Part shown: piece after piece, positions 34,032 to 45,335 of the stretch
Position numbering within the stretch: position 1 is the first letter of the stretch
How the letters are laid out: each line of letters starts with the position of its first letter
Translations under genes and position numbers: made by a program
Source of the DNA: Craspedostauros australis
Taxonomy: Eukaryota > Bacillariophyta > Bacillariophyceae > Mastogloiales > Achnanthaceae
Length of the DNA stretch: 64,000 nucleotides
Assembly (NCBI GenBank): GCA_026770025.1
Contig: JAMXDE010000022.1
Coordinates: forward strand, 620,001 to 684,000
Direction of reading: 5' to 3'
Notes under the pieces: generated by a model
Seen by the model: only the letters and a program-made list of their open reading frames with translations
Database searches by the model: none
What the model was told of the DNA's origin: nothing

Positions 34032-34789
34032 CTGGGGGAGCAAGTACTCTGCACACATCCAAATTCCGAACATGATTGATGACTACAATCATTGGATGCT
34101 TGGAGTTGACAAATGCGATCAACTCATCGCATACTATCGCCCTGACTTGAGGGCTCGGAGAGTATGGATGCCCCCCATGTTCCACTTGTTCGACATCATG
34201 CGCGTCAATACTTGGATTGCATTCAATCACCTGGCAAGAGAGCAAGATCGATTGGGGAGCAAGGCATTCATGATCGAGATGATTGAGGCTTTGGTCCGCA
34301 AAGGGAATGAGGCAGACTTGATGGCAACAAGGTCAAGCCGCGAGAGAGTCCCACACACCATTCGAACAAGGAAGCGGATGAGCCCCTGCTCTCCAAATCT
34401 TCCCAGATTGAGGTTGGAGGGGAGATTCGAAGATCACAAGGAGATCATCAGCAAGGACGGAAGCCAGAAGACTTGCAGATACTGTTCTTATCTCAAAGCA
34501 AAAGCAAAGCTCGAAGGCAGGCCAGCACATGAACCAAGCAGAGTCAGAAGGATGTGCAGTGTGTGTGGAATCCATGTCTGTAAGCTGCACTGGAATGTAT
34601 TTCATGGGAAGGATGATGAGAATACAATCAACTCTGACGAAAGTGAACTGACCATTACAGTCTAAAATCCAGTTTAGATACAGGTACAGAACTAGTTTTC
34701 ATACGTAGGGCATGGTAGGAAAAAACCGTAGAAATTTAACACGGAGGCTTTACAATGGATCTGACAGATCCTTTATGGCTGGTCCATTA

Positions 34790-35108
34790 AGGGATACCCA
34801 AAATGACAATACTTTTGCCTCCCATCTACATCATCAACGGAATATGGAATGTGAAGGAGCATGGAACGACAGCTGGCACTGACATGATGGCATGTGTCCC
34901 CACATCAACAGCTGACTCCACATCAGAACAGAATTCAAAGATTCTATTACTGTGGCGTCATGGAGATCATGGATATGTAAAGGAGGAGTTCAAGCAAGAC
35001 ATTGAAAACTCCACATGAAGTAGTAGATCAATATGAGACAGGACAATTGAGTACGTATCGAATACAGAGTATCGCGCAGTGATAACATGGAGAGAGAGAG
35101 AGAGAGAG
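34790..35108 (+). repeat. Degenerate LTR-S-like fragment
   Basis: Order and wording of several blocks (CATCATCAACGGAAT, CACATCAGAACAGAAT, GAGTACGTATCGAATAC, GA microsatellite) follow the middle of LTR-S, but similarity is low and the ends are missing. It abuts LTR567. Confidence 0.5.
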
Positions 35109-35673
35109 TGTTGGAAGGCTCCGCGCATGGAGAATTGGTAGTAGTCACACTCTTTGGCTGTAAGTGTTTCCGTTACTTGTTACTGTTACTGTTATCGATT
35201 GTTGATGAGCGAGCGTGCGGAATGAGATGATCAAGATGCTCTCTTGATCCATCTCTTCCTTGCTCTCATTGTTGGTGCAGTACTCTTGCACCTCCATGCA
35301 CATTGCTCTCCTTGTTGCTCGTTGATGTTGACTTGATTGTTGTGTTGTTGTTTCTCTCTCGTTGTCTCGTCGTTGTTCCATTCTCAGGTTTTGTTGAATC
35401 TGATGATTGATGGAATCTGATGGAATATTTAAAACATATTTCATTCCTGTAGACCTGGTAGGTAAGGCCTTGAGGTGACGTCACATGTGGTGGATACTGT
35501 GGTATCTGCTGGTATCGTGGTATCCTGGCATTGTAGTATTGTAGTATCCTTGTGGTATCATGGTGGTATCGTTGTGACGTCATTAGTTTTGGGTCTTGAT
35601 TCCACCACCAAATATTCTTGATGGCACGCAAGTGTGACTGATGCATACACATCCGAGTACACACATTCCGACA
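35109..35673 (+). repeat. LTR567, intact copy
   Basis: 565 bp, TGTTGGAAGGCT to CATTCCGACA, same family as 12994-14368. It holds the empty site CTCGTC (35364-35369) for LTR-S copy 1. No target duplication visible. Confidence 0.78.
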
Positions 35674-37549
35674 ATGTCATCCATATCGAGGTCAAGCCCA
35701 AGGGTGTCATCGCTCCCGGAAAGGGACACGGTCCATCGGAAACTCGCGCCGAACGGATCACCGATGAAATGGACCCCAGGACTGAATCTGGATCAGAAGG
35801 GACAGTCGTACGCAGGATGGCTGCTCACGCATGCGTGGGGATGTTCGCAAGCTCTCCAAGTGGCAAAGGCATGCGCGCTGCAATCTTGACGCAGTCACGG
35901 GACGGAGCTCGCGTTGCAGGATAGGAAGCACAGCTGGGATGGAAACTGCATCGGGTTGATGTTCCTGAAGGACAAGGTTGTACAGGAGCTGCGGCCCTGG
36001 CAATCGCTCCTGAGCGTTGTAGTGAGCCTTGTCAATGGTGAAATGGGCCGTTGTTTTCACTTGGCCCGTGGATACGTCGTTCTACTCAATGTTGGACGCT
36101 GTAGCAGTGTATCCCAGGAAAACGCCATCACGGGAGTGCCGATGCAGCTTTGCCCTTGGCTGTCCAGGTTTGCGCGCAAACATCCTGGAGCCAAGAGCCC
36201 GTAGGTGTACAAGATCAGGACTCTACCATGGTAGGCCTCATGTGGCGTGTGGCAACTGGCGAGTGCCATAGTTGCTTCTTCAAATACATGGAATGCCATA
36301 CAGCATTGCATGTATTGCGGCGATAGGCCACTTGAGAAGAGAAGCCCGCTGATGATGCTGTGGCATGCGTTAGTGGAGTAGTTTGGTGGATGGCTTCATT
36401 GGTGCGTTCATACCATGACAGTGTCTCATGGTCGTTGACAACGCTGTTGATACCAAACTGCGCAGTGTTCCTCTACTCAACGCACATTGAGCATATGGTC
36501 GATGGCCACAATGGCGTCGTTGTTGGTGACAATGTTGACCTGCGCCCCTGGTTGACTTGCTGTGGTGGACGTAATTGCGTTTGTTTTTCTTATTTCTGTT
36601 GCTAACGGTGTTATTGGGGCGAATGTGTTGGTGCACTCAACACCTCTCGCCAAACGATGTGTTGGATTTGTTTGGTTTTGAAGCTTTGTGAGAACAAACC
36701 ACTGTCTGTCCGTATGTACTTGTGCATACGTCATGATGATGAGACGAAATGATTGGACAACGCAATTTGAGAATGACGTATGACGAATGTCAATGATAAA
36801 AGATGAGAACAATCTGGAAATTTGAAATTTGAAATTGAAACGTTCATATCAATTAGTAGTACAAATTACGTACAATTTTGCCATACATGAAGAAGGACGC
36901 TTTGGGAGTTGCGCGAGCCGATATTCGAAATGATGACTCTCGCTTTGGATTGATGACGACCGGATGGGCTCCGCGATTGCTTCTTCCCCAGCACACCCAC
37001 TTCAATCCAGCAGACTGCATCTCATTGTATGCTTAAAAAATGATCCACTTCAGAGACTGGAGACAGTTTCTTCGACAAGGGTTGGATTGAACCACTGGGA
37101 TCGAACAAATGTGAACAAGGACATTCCCGACAGTCCAACACGGTGATCCACTGGGGTGATAATGCCAACGCCACTCTCCATCATCGCCGTGCTCTTTGAG
37201 TAGGGCATGGACTGGACCACCACTCGTGCATGAGCGGTTATTCCTCCCCCATGCAATATATTGAGCCAACCCACACAAAGATGAGCGTTGGAAGATTAGC
37301 TGAAGCACTTGGAGCAGTTGTGCACGGTGGCTGCTTTGTTTCGCGACGTTGAGTGTGTTGTGAAACTGTGTCGTCTGCCCGTGAGTACGTTTCATTCACG
37401 AATGTTTGGCCCAAAATCGAGTTCGAGAGGGTCTCGGATCCGTGAACCAACCAAAAATGTACCGAATCAGTCTCATTGAAGAAAACTCACAAGACGAGGA
37501 ACAACGCAAAAACGCACTCACAAAGGCCCTATTAGAGGTAGCTTGGCCA
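35674..37549. other. 3' filler of the piggyBac element with broken coding traces
   Basis: 35674-36204 has overlapping plus-strand frames (35634-35924, 35914-36204) that look like one decayed protein with frameshifts, not identified. The rest shows nothing recognisable. Confidence 0.35.
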
Positions 37550-37713
37550 TGTTCATCACCTCATAACTTTATAACCAATGCCCGGACTCACTGTCTAGCA
37601 CCTTTCCCTTATTTCCAATGTGTTAAATTGTACATGGTTGAATTATAGTCTCTATAGGAGCCCATTTTTTCAAAATCCTGCCGTGGTCGTACGGTCATTG
37701 GCTGACGTGGGTC
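37550..37713 (-). repeat. piggyBac right terminal inverted repeat
   Basis: Reverse complement of the left end, followed by TTAA at 37714-37717. Confidence 0.88.
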
Positions 37714-37717
37714 TTAA

Positions 37718-38662
37718 GTGTAATTATTTACATGCAGTATCTCTGTTTGAGTATCTCGAGGTGACAAACTTTATTGTCGTAACAGAACGACGATTCCGAC
37801 CGATACGTTCATGATATCGTTTCGATGGTACTATAGTGTGCTCAGTATTGTTGTCGTTTATTACTAGTATTACCGCAATAGTACCAAGACATACGCAAAA
37901 TTGACAAAATTGTTTTCTACAAAATCCCAACAAAACAAGGACAGAAGTGTTCCTTTGATGTGAACGGCGACACAGCAGTTGGCTGTTGAGATACTTCTGT
38001 CGGCAGTATCCGTTTTGGTATCATGTCGTCGGCTGTGACTTTGTGAACACAGTTGTGAGTGAGATTCTGGGTCTTTGTGTGACACCAGAAAACAACAACA
38101 ACAACAGCAACAACATCGGCATCAAGATCGACAATGGCATCGGTGCTGTCGCCGAGTACACGTACCCACAGGTCTGTGTTAGCTAGCAGGATGAGCTCAC
38201 GCTACAAATGTATGCAATACTTGGCACACCGGTCATATGCAACACATGCGCACATCACAGCAAACCAATAACAAAAATGACAATGCTGATTACAATGGCA
38301 TAAACACGCTGCTGTCGGTCACAGTCACCACTGTGGCCTGCAATATGGGTTGAATTCAGGATTGCAGCTTTGGCAACTTCACTGATGGGGCATCTGCTTT
38401 GGTGGTGGGCATGCCATATTGGCCGCAGCACAGGACCCACCCACCCATCTATTCATCCATGAAGATCATCTATCCTTGTACCAGTTCTGGCGTTGGAATC
38501 CAGGTTGGGATCTTTCCTCTACATTCAATGGGCAGAGATCCTTTGAGAAGCGTATGATTGTTGGCGTTGGAAAGAGTGTTGGAGCAATGTTGTGGTGGCC
38601 TTGCGCAAGCAACAGGAAGCCTTGACACCATTGGACTCCATTCAATCTCAAGCATCCAGCTG
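37718..38662. other. Gene-free stretch
   Basis: No coding frame or repeat family recognised. A short ACA/ACAGCA-rich run is near 38093-38115. Confidence 0.45.
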
Positions 38663-39469
38663 TGTCGAGATGTACATGCGTGTATATGTCAAGATGTACG
38701 TGTATATGTGCATCATTCACCTGTTATTCTCTTATTCATGTACGGACGGTACAACTACATTCGTGTCATTTGTATACTGTGATTTGTCAGAATTACAGTG
38801 GAAATGGAACACACGAAAATGAGCAGATTTTCTGGAGGAAATTTGCAATCAACGATTTCTGAGAGAATCAGGAACATCATCCGTCCATCCATCAATGGAA
38901 ACATATGGTATCGAGCAAAGCTCGATGTACCTCCCAACTAAGCCCCAGATGATGATATCATCTGACAGACCACAGCATCACCAATGGAACGTGACATCTG
39001 GAGGAACAGGAAGACGACAGCTGACATAGACAGGATGTCATTGTGTCACCACGTCAACATCTGTCTCCATGTCAGAAGCAGAAGGTGAAGATTTGATGAC
39101 CGAAGGGCATCAAAATCATGGATACACGAGATGGAGTTCAAGTGGCAAGCACTCGTGGAGTAGAAGTCAGTAGTGAACAAATGGAGTGTCGAATGTGGAG
39201 TATGCATTGAACACGGAGTATCATGTAGCATGAACATGCAACATTGAGAAGAGAGAGAATACGAATAGCAGCGAGAGAGCATCTCGCGTACCAACTCATA
39301 GTCGGAGACCAATCTACGAAACACAGAGACGCGCCAAGAGCATTGGGCAAGAGAACGGAGACACAAAGAGGATCGGAGTGCTCAAGGAATGAAATAGCAA
39401 ACAGAACGACTATCAACCAACACCCGTCTTCCACGATCACAAGGTATCCGTCCATGTAACTTGCCAACA
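38663..39469 (+). repeat. LTR-S copy 4, no target duplication
   Basis: TGTCGAGATGTACATG to TTGCCAACA (807 bp), more diverged than copies 1-3. Flanking hexamers CAGCTG and TGTGTG do not match, pointing to a recombination product or decay. Confidence 0.88.
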
Positions 39470-40313
39470 TGTGTGCTCTGTTCTCTGGATACTCTGGTGT
39501 TGCAGATTTGTAGCTTGTTGGTTGTTGCTGATTGCTGATTGCTTTGCAGTAGGTTTGATGTTCAAAGCTCGATGCCTTGCCTGCTGCTGGTTGCTTTCTC
39601 CTGGATCCTTTCCATGGATTTGTTGTTTGTGGCTGCATGCTCAGCTCTCTTCTGGATATGCTTTTCTGGAATCTCTTGGTTGGGTAAACTGTGGATTCTC
39701 TGGTTGGGTCAAGTGGTGTGCTGGATGCTCCTCCCTCTCTCTCTCTTGTAAATCCTCACTGCCAATTCACTACTGCTTGCCAAATGACATCTGGCAAGGA
39801 TCACTGCTGATGCATTGATAGTTGGTGGTGGCAGAATACTCTGATCGATGCTCAGCCATGTGTGAAGTTGTTGGGTGTGATCAGAAGCTCTCCAGCTGCT
39901 GTCTGGAGCTGCCCACTCATTGTTGATCATTGGCAGATGTTTCAGCTCCTGCCGCATGCTGTGTTCTGATTGGCAAGTTGTTTCAGAATACAGAATGCAG
40001 TCTGCATGTTGGATAATGCTGACAAATTCATTGTACATTGGTGTCTGGCAGATGCTTCGCTGGATGTTTTGCCTGCTGTTTTTACATTGGCAATGTGTGG
40101 TCTGATGAGATGGTGAAGACAGAGCAAAGGAACAATGGATACACCATGCATGCCCACTTCAATTGTTGCAAAGGATGATGGTGTCATTGCTGAAACGATC
40201 AGTGACGTAAGCATAGCATGCCAAGTCCATGACTCAGTGCACCGCACATCTGCGAAAGTCAGGAGGTTCTGCAATGAATGACAACTCTGTTGCTTTGCTA
40301 CAGTGAGGAAATG
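39470..40313. other. Gene-free stretch
   Basis: TTG/CTG-rich sequence without a convincing gene or known repeat ends. Confidence 0.45.
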
Positions 40314-40840
40314 TAATAGAGCCCAAACGTAATGGCTGTTGTCTTGTTGGCTGTTGATAGCTGTGGGCAGAGGCTTGATTGGCAAGCGGTCCGAACGTGA
40401 GTCTTCAGGATCACAAGTAGTCAATTGAGAATACTAATGATGGGTGAAGAAACGTGCAGATTATGAGATTAGTGCTAAAGGTCTTCCCTGCGGGGAGGAT
40501 CTCCTGTGGTGTCCTGAGTGACAGTGTGTATGGGTTGTGTAGCCCAAGTACCGTGGGTCGAGATCCCTTGGCTGAGTTCCGTGAGAGACAATGGGTGATG
40601 ATGTGCGATGCCGGGGCGCTGTTTCCATGTGTCGGCGTTTTGGCGATGGTGGGTGTCAGTGGCTTGGTTATTGGAACCCTTCTGGTTCCTTGACATGGGT
40701 TCCAAAGATCTTCTTCAATGTTCTGGATCTGTCCCCAAACATGGGGGCCGGTGAAGCATTCGTTCGATCTACTGGAATGCTGACAGGTCAGACAATTTGT
40801 AGTCTCTCTCTCTAAGGTGGGTACTAGTTTAGCTCTATTA
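40314..40840 (-). repeat. Unit U copy 2: 527-bp MITE-like element
   Basis: Terminal inverted repeat TAATAGAGC / GCTCTATTA with AAATG on both sides (40309-40313, 40841-40845). It has no transposase frame. The other copy is at 12609-14501. Confidence 0.65.
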
Positions 40841-42545
40841 AAATGTGTGACGGATCCCATCAGGTTGTCCACTACAGCTGGGACAGTCTTTGTTTGGTGT
40901 GATGTGAGACAGGATGGAGCATCCCCCAGGTGTCGATACTATCTATCTCTAGAGGCACATTGGCATGGCATGGCATGGCATGGCAGGGATGGATAGATGG
41001 ATGGGTGTTTGTTGAATGCCAAGTCTGGCATGGCTGAGTATGAGAGGGTGGGAGACTGTTGTGTTGGAGTCTATTTGTTGTTGGGGATTGTTTGTTGGCA
41101 TGGCTTGGGTTCTTGGCGTGACATGCTTCTTCTTCCACTCTCGATCCCACTTTCACATGAGCTACATACTTGCTCTGCGGATGAAGTTGAGTTGAAAGGA
41201 AGGGAGGGAGGAGGTAGTGTCAATTGGCAGTGTTGTCAATGAGTTTCTGAATGAGTTGTGTTGAGAGTTGAGCATGGATTGCCACACAAGAAACCAACGC
41301 TCCTCCTCGTTGCCAACAACGCGAATAGACCACAGATCAAAGTACTCAAGTTTTGGCATTATCGTCCTTATTTTTAACAATGTGCATTGTTTTGACAGAA
41401 AGAAACAAGAAGAGACAAGAATCATGCGATGATTTGCGTACAAGAGATGCAAAAAGAGGGATCTGGACAATCGAATCAATCATTTTGGTTCAGATTGGGC
41501 AAAAATGCGAAAAACCATGTTGGTACCATGAGAAAACAAACAGTTTGACGAAACAGTGTGGGAAACAGGGAAGGAAGAAAGCGAATCGTGACGTCACATG
41601 GGCATTGCAAAGACCTAAATCCCCACGAAAGTGGCTGTCTCCATTGCGTCCAGACAAGTCTCAATAGCGGGGCTCCCCCTGGAATTCCGACAGCCCGGCG
41701 TGTCCCAGTACCCAAGTTCTGGGGCCACTCGAACCCCTCTAATGGATGTCTTGGGGATGTTCAGCTTGTGGATGCTTGACAGCGTGAGGAAAAGGTGTGG
41801 CTTCGCCTTGTTCAGAATCTGCACGAATAGGAACAAACACGTTGGGAAAGTCCGTTGTGAGGGTTCTGCGTGAATCACGGATTTATCGTGCCATTTGTCA
41901 TACTGTGAAATTGCGTAGACAAGGCACTACTGTGTTTATTTCGTGACACAAGGCAACGACTGTGACATCCGCGTCGCTTTCATTGAAGTTGCACCGTCCA
42001 TCGCGCGTTGCAAGCATGGTTGGATCAAGGAGGATTAAGCGTGTGTGGCAAAAACGATGAAGGTTAAATGACGCATCGTTGTTGACACAAGGAATAAAGT
42101 CTGCGGGTAGATTTGCCGAACGACTTTCACCGCGGTGCGACTCCACCTGACACAGAAGAGCAATCCACAACAACCACCAGCGAAGGAAACAGAACGTTGG
42201 GAGAGAGAAACGATCACAGACCAGACACCAAACTCTGTATGCACGCTATCTCGCGAGAAGCCAAGCAACAAGCTTCAACACAGCACAGCACAGCAGACAC
42301 GCTCCCGCGTTTGCTCCACTACACGTTGTGGGCGAATCGAACCAACGCAGACAGGATGCGACACGAAGTAAAGCAGATCAATACAGAGATGGAGCAACAC
42401 AACATGACGAAACGCAACAAAGCACCAACCTCATCCCATCCTCTCACAATTTGATCTCGCAACCAATCAGCTCATAAACTCAAACTTCACGCATCACAAA
42501 GCAAAAGACACAAAACCACATCATCATCATCATCACCGTCCAACC
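40841..42545. other. Intergenic region upstream of the plastid-targeted gene
   Basis: Holds a GGCAT pentanucleotide run (about 40963-40985). No gene is recognised. The last 400 bp before 42546 are A/C-rich on the plus strand and may include the promoter and leader. Confidence 0.45.
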
Positions 42546-43349
42546 ATGATCGCAATCAACTCCACAATCCTCGCATGCGCGCTCGTCGCCGTGATGCACA
42601 CATCGGCAGTCACAGCTTTCGCACCAACCCACGCATTCATCACATCCAAACACCATCAACAGCAGCAGCAACCGCTCGCCGCGGCCTTCGTTCAGACCGC
42701 CACTGTCGCTGCCACTGCCACTGCCACTGCCACTGCCATTGCCACCGATACTAGCAACATCGAAGATGCCGCACAGCAGCAGCTCCAAAAAGCCAAGATG
42801 CTGAGACAGCAAGCAGAGCAGGCCTCCATCGATCTCAAGTCCCAGCGCCTGCAGAAGAAGATGCAGCAGGATCGCTCCACCGACGAGCTCATTGAAACCT
42901 ACTTCTTCGGCATCGATCGATACACGGACAGCTGCTCTCCGGATGATGCTCTTCTCAACCGCCTGCGAGACAGACGCGTGGGAGTCAGCACCCTCCTGCA
43001 GATGGTCGATCGCATCTTCGAACGTGAGATCCTCGCCAACAACAACGACGAGAACATGCTCGATGGATGCATCGAAGCATTGATCGAGCTGCACGAAGTC
43101 TTGGACGAAGAGTTCAACCTGCAGCAGCACTGCACCGCATGCGTCGCACATTCCGTGGAGGAGCATTACGGAGCCGGCAACGTTTCCCACAAGCTCCAGA
43201 ACCGATTCCAGCAGCTGCAACGCCAGACTCAAGTCGAGACCGAAACTGCCGCGACGACCGCCCATACAGCGGGAGCATCTGATCGTCATCACGATATTGC
43301 GCAGACATCAACCGTCTCTGTTCCGGTCACAAGGGCAACACCGTTTTGA
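42546..43349 (+). CDS. Putative plastid-targeted protein of unknown function, 267 aa
   Basis: The N-terminus has a hydrophobic signal peptide (residues about 5-24) ending in VTA|FAPTHAF. A Phe directly after the cleavage site is the diatom ASAFAP-type motif for import across the four plastid membranes. A Gln-rich and an Ala-Thr repeat stretch (37-68) follow, then a likely coiled coil (about 72-108, QQQLQKAKMLRQQAEQA) and a helical, acidic domain (110-200) with a CTAC pair near 196. The Kozak context CAACCATGAT supports the start. It is flanked by gene-poor DNA on both sides. The mature domain matches no family I recognise. Plastid location is inferred from the motif only. Confidence 0.75.
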   Translation: MIAINSTILACALVAVMHTSAVTAFAPTHAFITSKHHQQQQQPLAAAFVQTATVAATATATATAIATDTSNIEDAAQQQLQKAKMLRQQAEQASIDLKSQRLQKKMQQDRSTDELIETYFFGIDRYTDSCSPDDALLNRLRDRRVGVSTLLQMVDRIFEREILANNNDENMLDGCIEALIELHEVLDEEFNLQQHCTACVAHSVEEHYGAGNVSHKLQNRFQQLQRQTQVETETAATTAHTAGASDRHHDIAQTSTVSVPVTRATPF

Positions 43350-44940
43350 ATTCGATCACAGCATCGTTTGCGGTCTCGTTCGGCGAACCAATTTTCCCTT
43401 TCCCCAAACCAGGACGCCGCAAGCACAAGATGCACAGCACCATGTATGGTAGTTGCAGAATAGAAATGTAAATAGAGCTCGACTTGTTGTATAACATGTA
43501 CTCCACTCTGCGCTTTACCACATCACAGCATTTGTTCAAGTGGTCTCAACAGAGAGAACTATAGCAGCTCGTTAAAGAAGAGTACATTGGATGTACGAAC
43601 TGATACACCATACATCTTTTGCGCAACGGTGACATTGGTCGCGTGGGATGACGATGCTGGCCAATACGCTGGCTACCCACCCCTCCTTGTGAGGATTGTC
43701 CACGTCTACGCCAAGTCGACGTTGCTGCCCTTGCTCGCTCGTTGCAAGATCTCCGTTGATGACTGAGAGCACGGCTTTTATCAGGGCTCGGTATGACCGT
43801 GGCAACCTCCCCAGATGACGGCAGCAACCACACGTTGACCTGGCAAAAAATGGAACAGATCATACTCGCAGAGATGAGGGTAGCGAAGCGCATACCCTTA
43901 TGGAATCCGCACCACTCAGATGATTGCCTTGTCCCATTTGATTGTTTGATGCGAAAGAGCTGTTCGTTCATCACGAAATCGAAGCGCTGGCCGCGGGGAA
44001 TCCGGCCTTCCTCGTCTCGGACCTTGATCCAAGTCCCAGATGCCGCATCGTTCAGGCTATCATGCAGCACCTTTCAGACGAGCGCGTCCATTTCGCCAGA
44101 GCGGTTCCAAATCTCAGGTCAATCATCAGCGCAAAGCGCCCCATGTCGGCGCTCCTGGGAGGTTTGTGCTCCCGAGTGCCTTGGGCAACCGACATTCGAA
44201 GCAATGGATCGAAGTACTGTGGGCTCTGCGAGATATGTTCGTTAGGTGTGAAGGATGGGGGTGAAGGACGAAGTGGTCGTCGCAACAGACGACCGCATCT
44301 GCACATTCACAACAAAGGGAAGGATTGGATCTTGTCGCGTTGGCCGAATGTCCGAAGATCTTGACAGTTCGTGTCGGAGCGAAACTCAGCATTGTTCACA
44401 AACGTGCGATGACGGACGCGATATGTGATGCACAATTTATGGACGAGAAATCGGGATGAATCCGCTTTTGATTCATTTGGGCAACTGGAGGTACCGACAA
44501 AACAGAACAGCGGATCCTTTTGAACGTGCGCGTGCCACAAACTGGTGAAACTGGATACGCAGCATCCTCTCACTGTTGATGTTGCTGTTGCTCTTGTTGC
44601 CATCGCTGATCCCCGTGCGCAAACAGTCATACCAACATTCCACTCTCTGCACTGCATACTCTGCACTGCACACTCCGTAACCCACGCTCCGCAGCTATAC
44701 TCGTACAACACGATATTCGAATCCGCTTCTGCTGTTCCTTGTGGGCTTTGCAACACCGTACTACTGTACTCAGCAATATTTTTCACCGCGGTAACGCTGG
44801 TTGTTGCCCTCCAGTGTAAGGTTTGTCGTGTTTCGCAGCCCAGTCTAGAGCAAAATTGCAATCCATCCCAAAAAGTGCTTATGATGCTATATTGCAACAC
44901 TACATCATTTATATTTGAAAAGAAGTGTGCCATGTGAACA
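43350..44940. other. Region with overlapping unassigned frames
   Basis: Frames of 130-210 codons overlap on both strands (43546-44070 minus, 43793-44245 plus, 43942-44364 plus, 44307-44933 minus). None has a domain, a clear start context or a relative in the window, so I cannot say which, if any, is a gene. Confidence 0.3.
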
Positions 44941-44988
44941 ACTCACTGGCGACATATCCGTAAGGATAATTTTATGTGGGCGTTTTCG

Positions 44989-45090
44989 TAAATGTCCTCA
45001 GGAGGACATTTATCGCTTCCTGTCGATTTTTTTCCCACAACTGTCCTGAGGAGGACAGATAAATTATCTGTCCTCTTCAGGACATTTAAT
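44989..45090. repeat. Cluster of palindromes
   Basis: 44989-45012 has 11-base arms TAAATGTCCTC / GAGGACATTTA around AG. Near 45041-45058 is CTGTCCT-GAGG-AGGACAG. 45053-45073 is a 21-base palindrome with arms GGACAGATAA / TTATCTGTCC around one A. Near 45068-45083 is TGTCCT-CTTC-AGGACA. All share the core TGTCCT/AGGACA. Confidence 0.85.
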
Positions 45091-45335
45091 TTTGGCGTTT
45101 GACTGGCTGGAACACGTATCCACGACACAAATTATGAGTGTCACAACAATTCATCGTGTTGTGGCTGGTGTCATTTGCTCCGTTCTTCCGTGTGTGCCTG
45201 TTCCGGGCATTGGTGGACCTCCACTTGCAACATGGTACTTGCTTGTTCTGGTTTTGTCTCCTGCTGCGTCAACACAATCATGTTATTGTTTCTACTGTCC
45301 AACAAGCTTGGTTACGTCTATTTTACAGTCTTTTC

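Larger units (their letters stand above)
31424..34665 (+). pseudogene. piggyBac transposase (DDE_Tnp_1_7 type), interrupted by a solo LTR
   Basis: Start at ATG 31424 (GCAGCCATGCC context; upstream frame open without ATG). N-terminal 250 residues are low-complexity, followed by the transposase core. The second catalytic Asp is in VAMDNLFTT (residue 504); the third is in YNHWMLGVDKCDQ (codon 34108-34110, after the LTR). The position of the first Asp reads CAINEMMVRFKGR, with Asn at 429 (codon 32708-32710). The C-terminus has Cys pairs CRYC and CSVCGIHVCKLHW, like the piggyBac zinc-binding tail. LTR-S lies at 33235-34031 between codons for VW and GSKYS; removing it with one CTGGGG leaves the frame continuous, so the gene was open before insertion. 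Now it is split and, by the Asn, probably catalytically dead. Confidence 0.88.
29653..37713 (+). mobile_element. piggyBac-type DNA transposon, 8,061 bp, with TTAA duplications
   Basis: Ends are GACCCACGTCAGCC and its exact complement GGCTGACGTGGGTC, each bordered by TTAA (29649-29652 and 37714-37717), the hallmark of piggyBac insertion. The terminal inverted repeats remain alignable for about 150 bp. Inside is a piggyBac transposase gene (31424-34665) in the expected superfamily. It has since received a solo LTR-S (33235-34031), LTR567 (35109-35673) and other sequence, which explains its large size. Confidence 0.9.

Noticed and set aside
12994-35673. LTR567 copies at 12994 and 35109 as the two LTRs of one 22-kb element
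   Set aside because: Paralog B and a complete piggyBac half lie between, no shared flanking duplication exists, and no matching internal region joins them.
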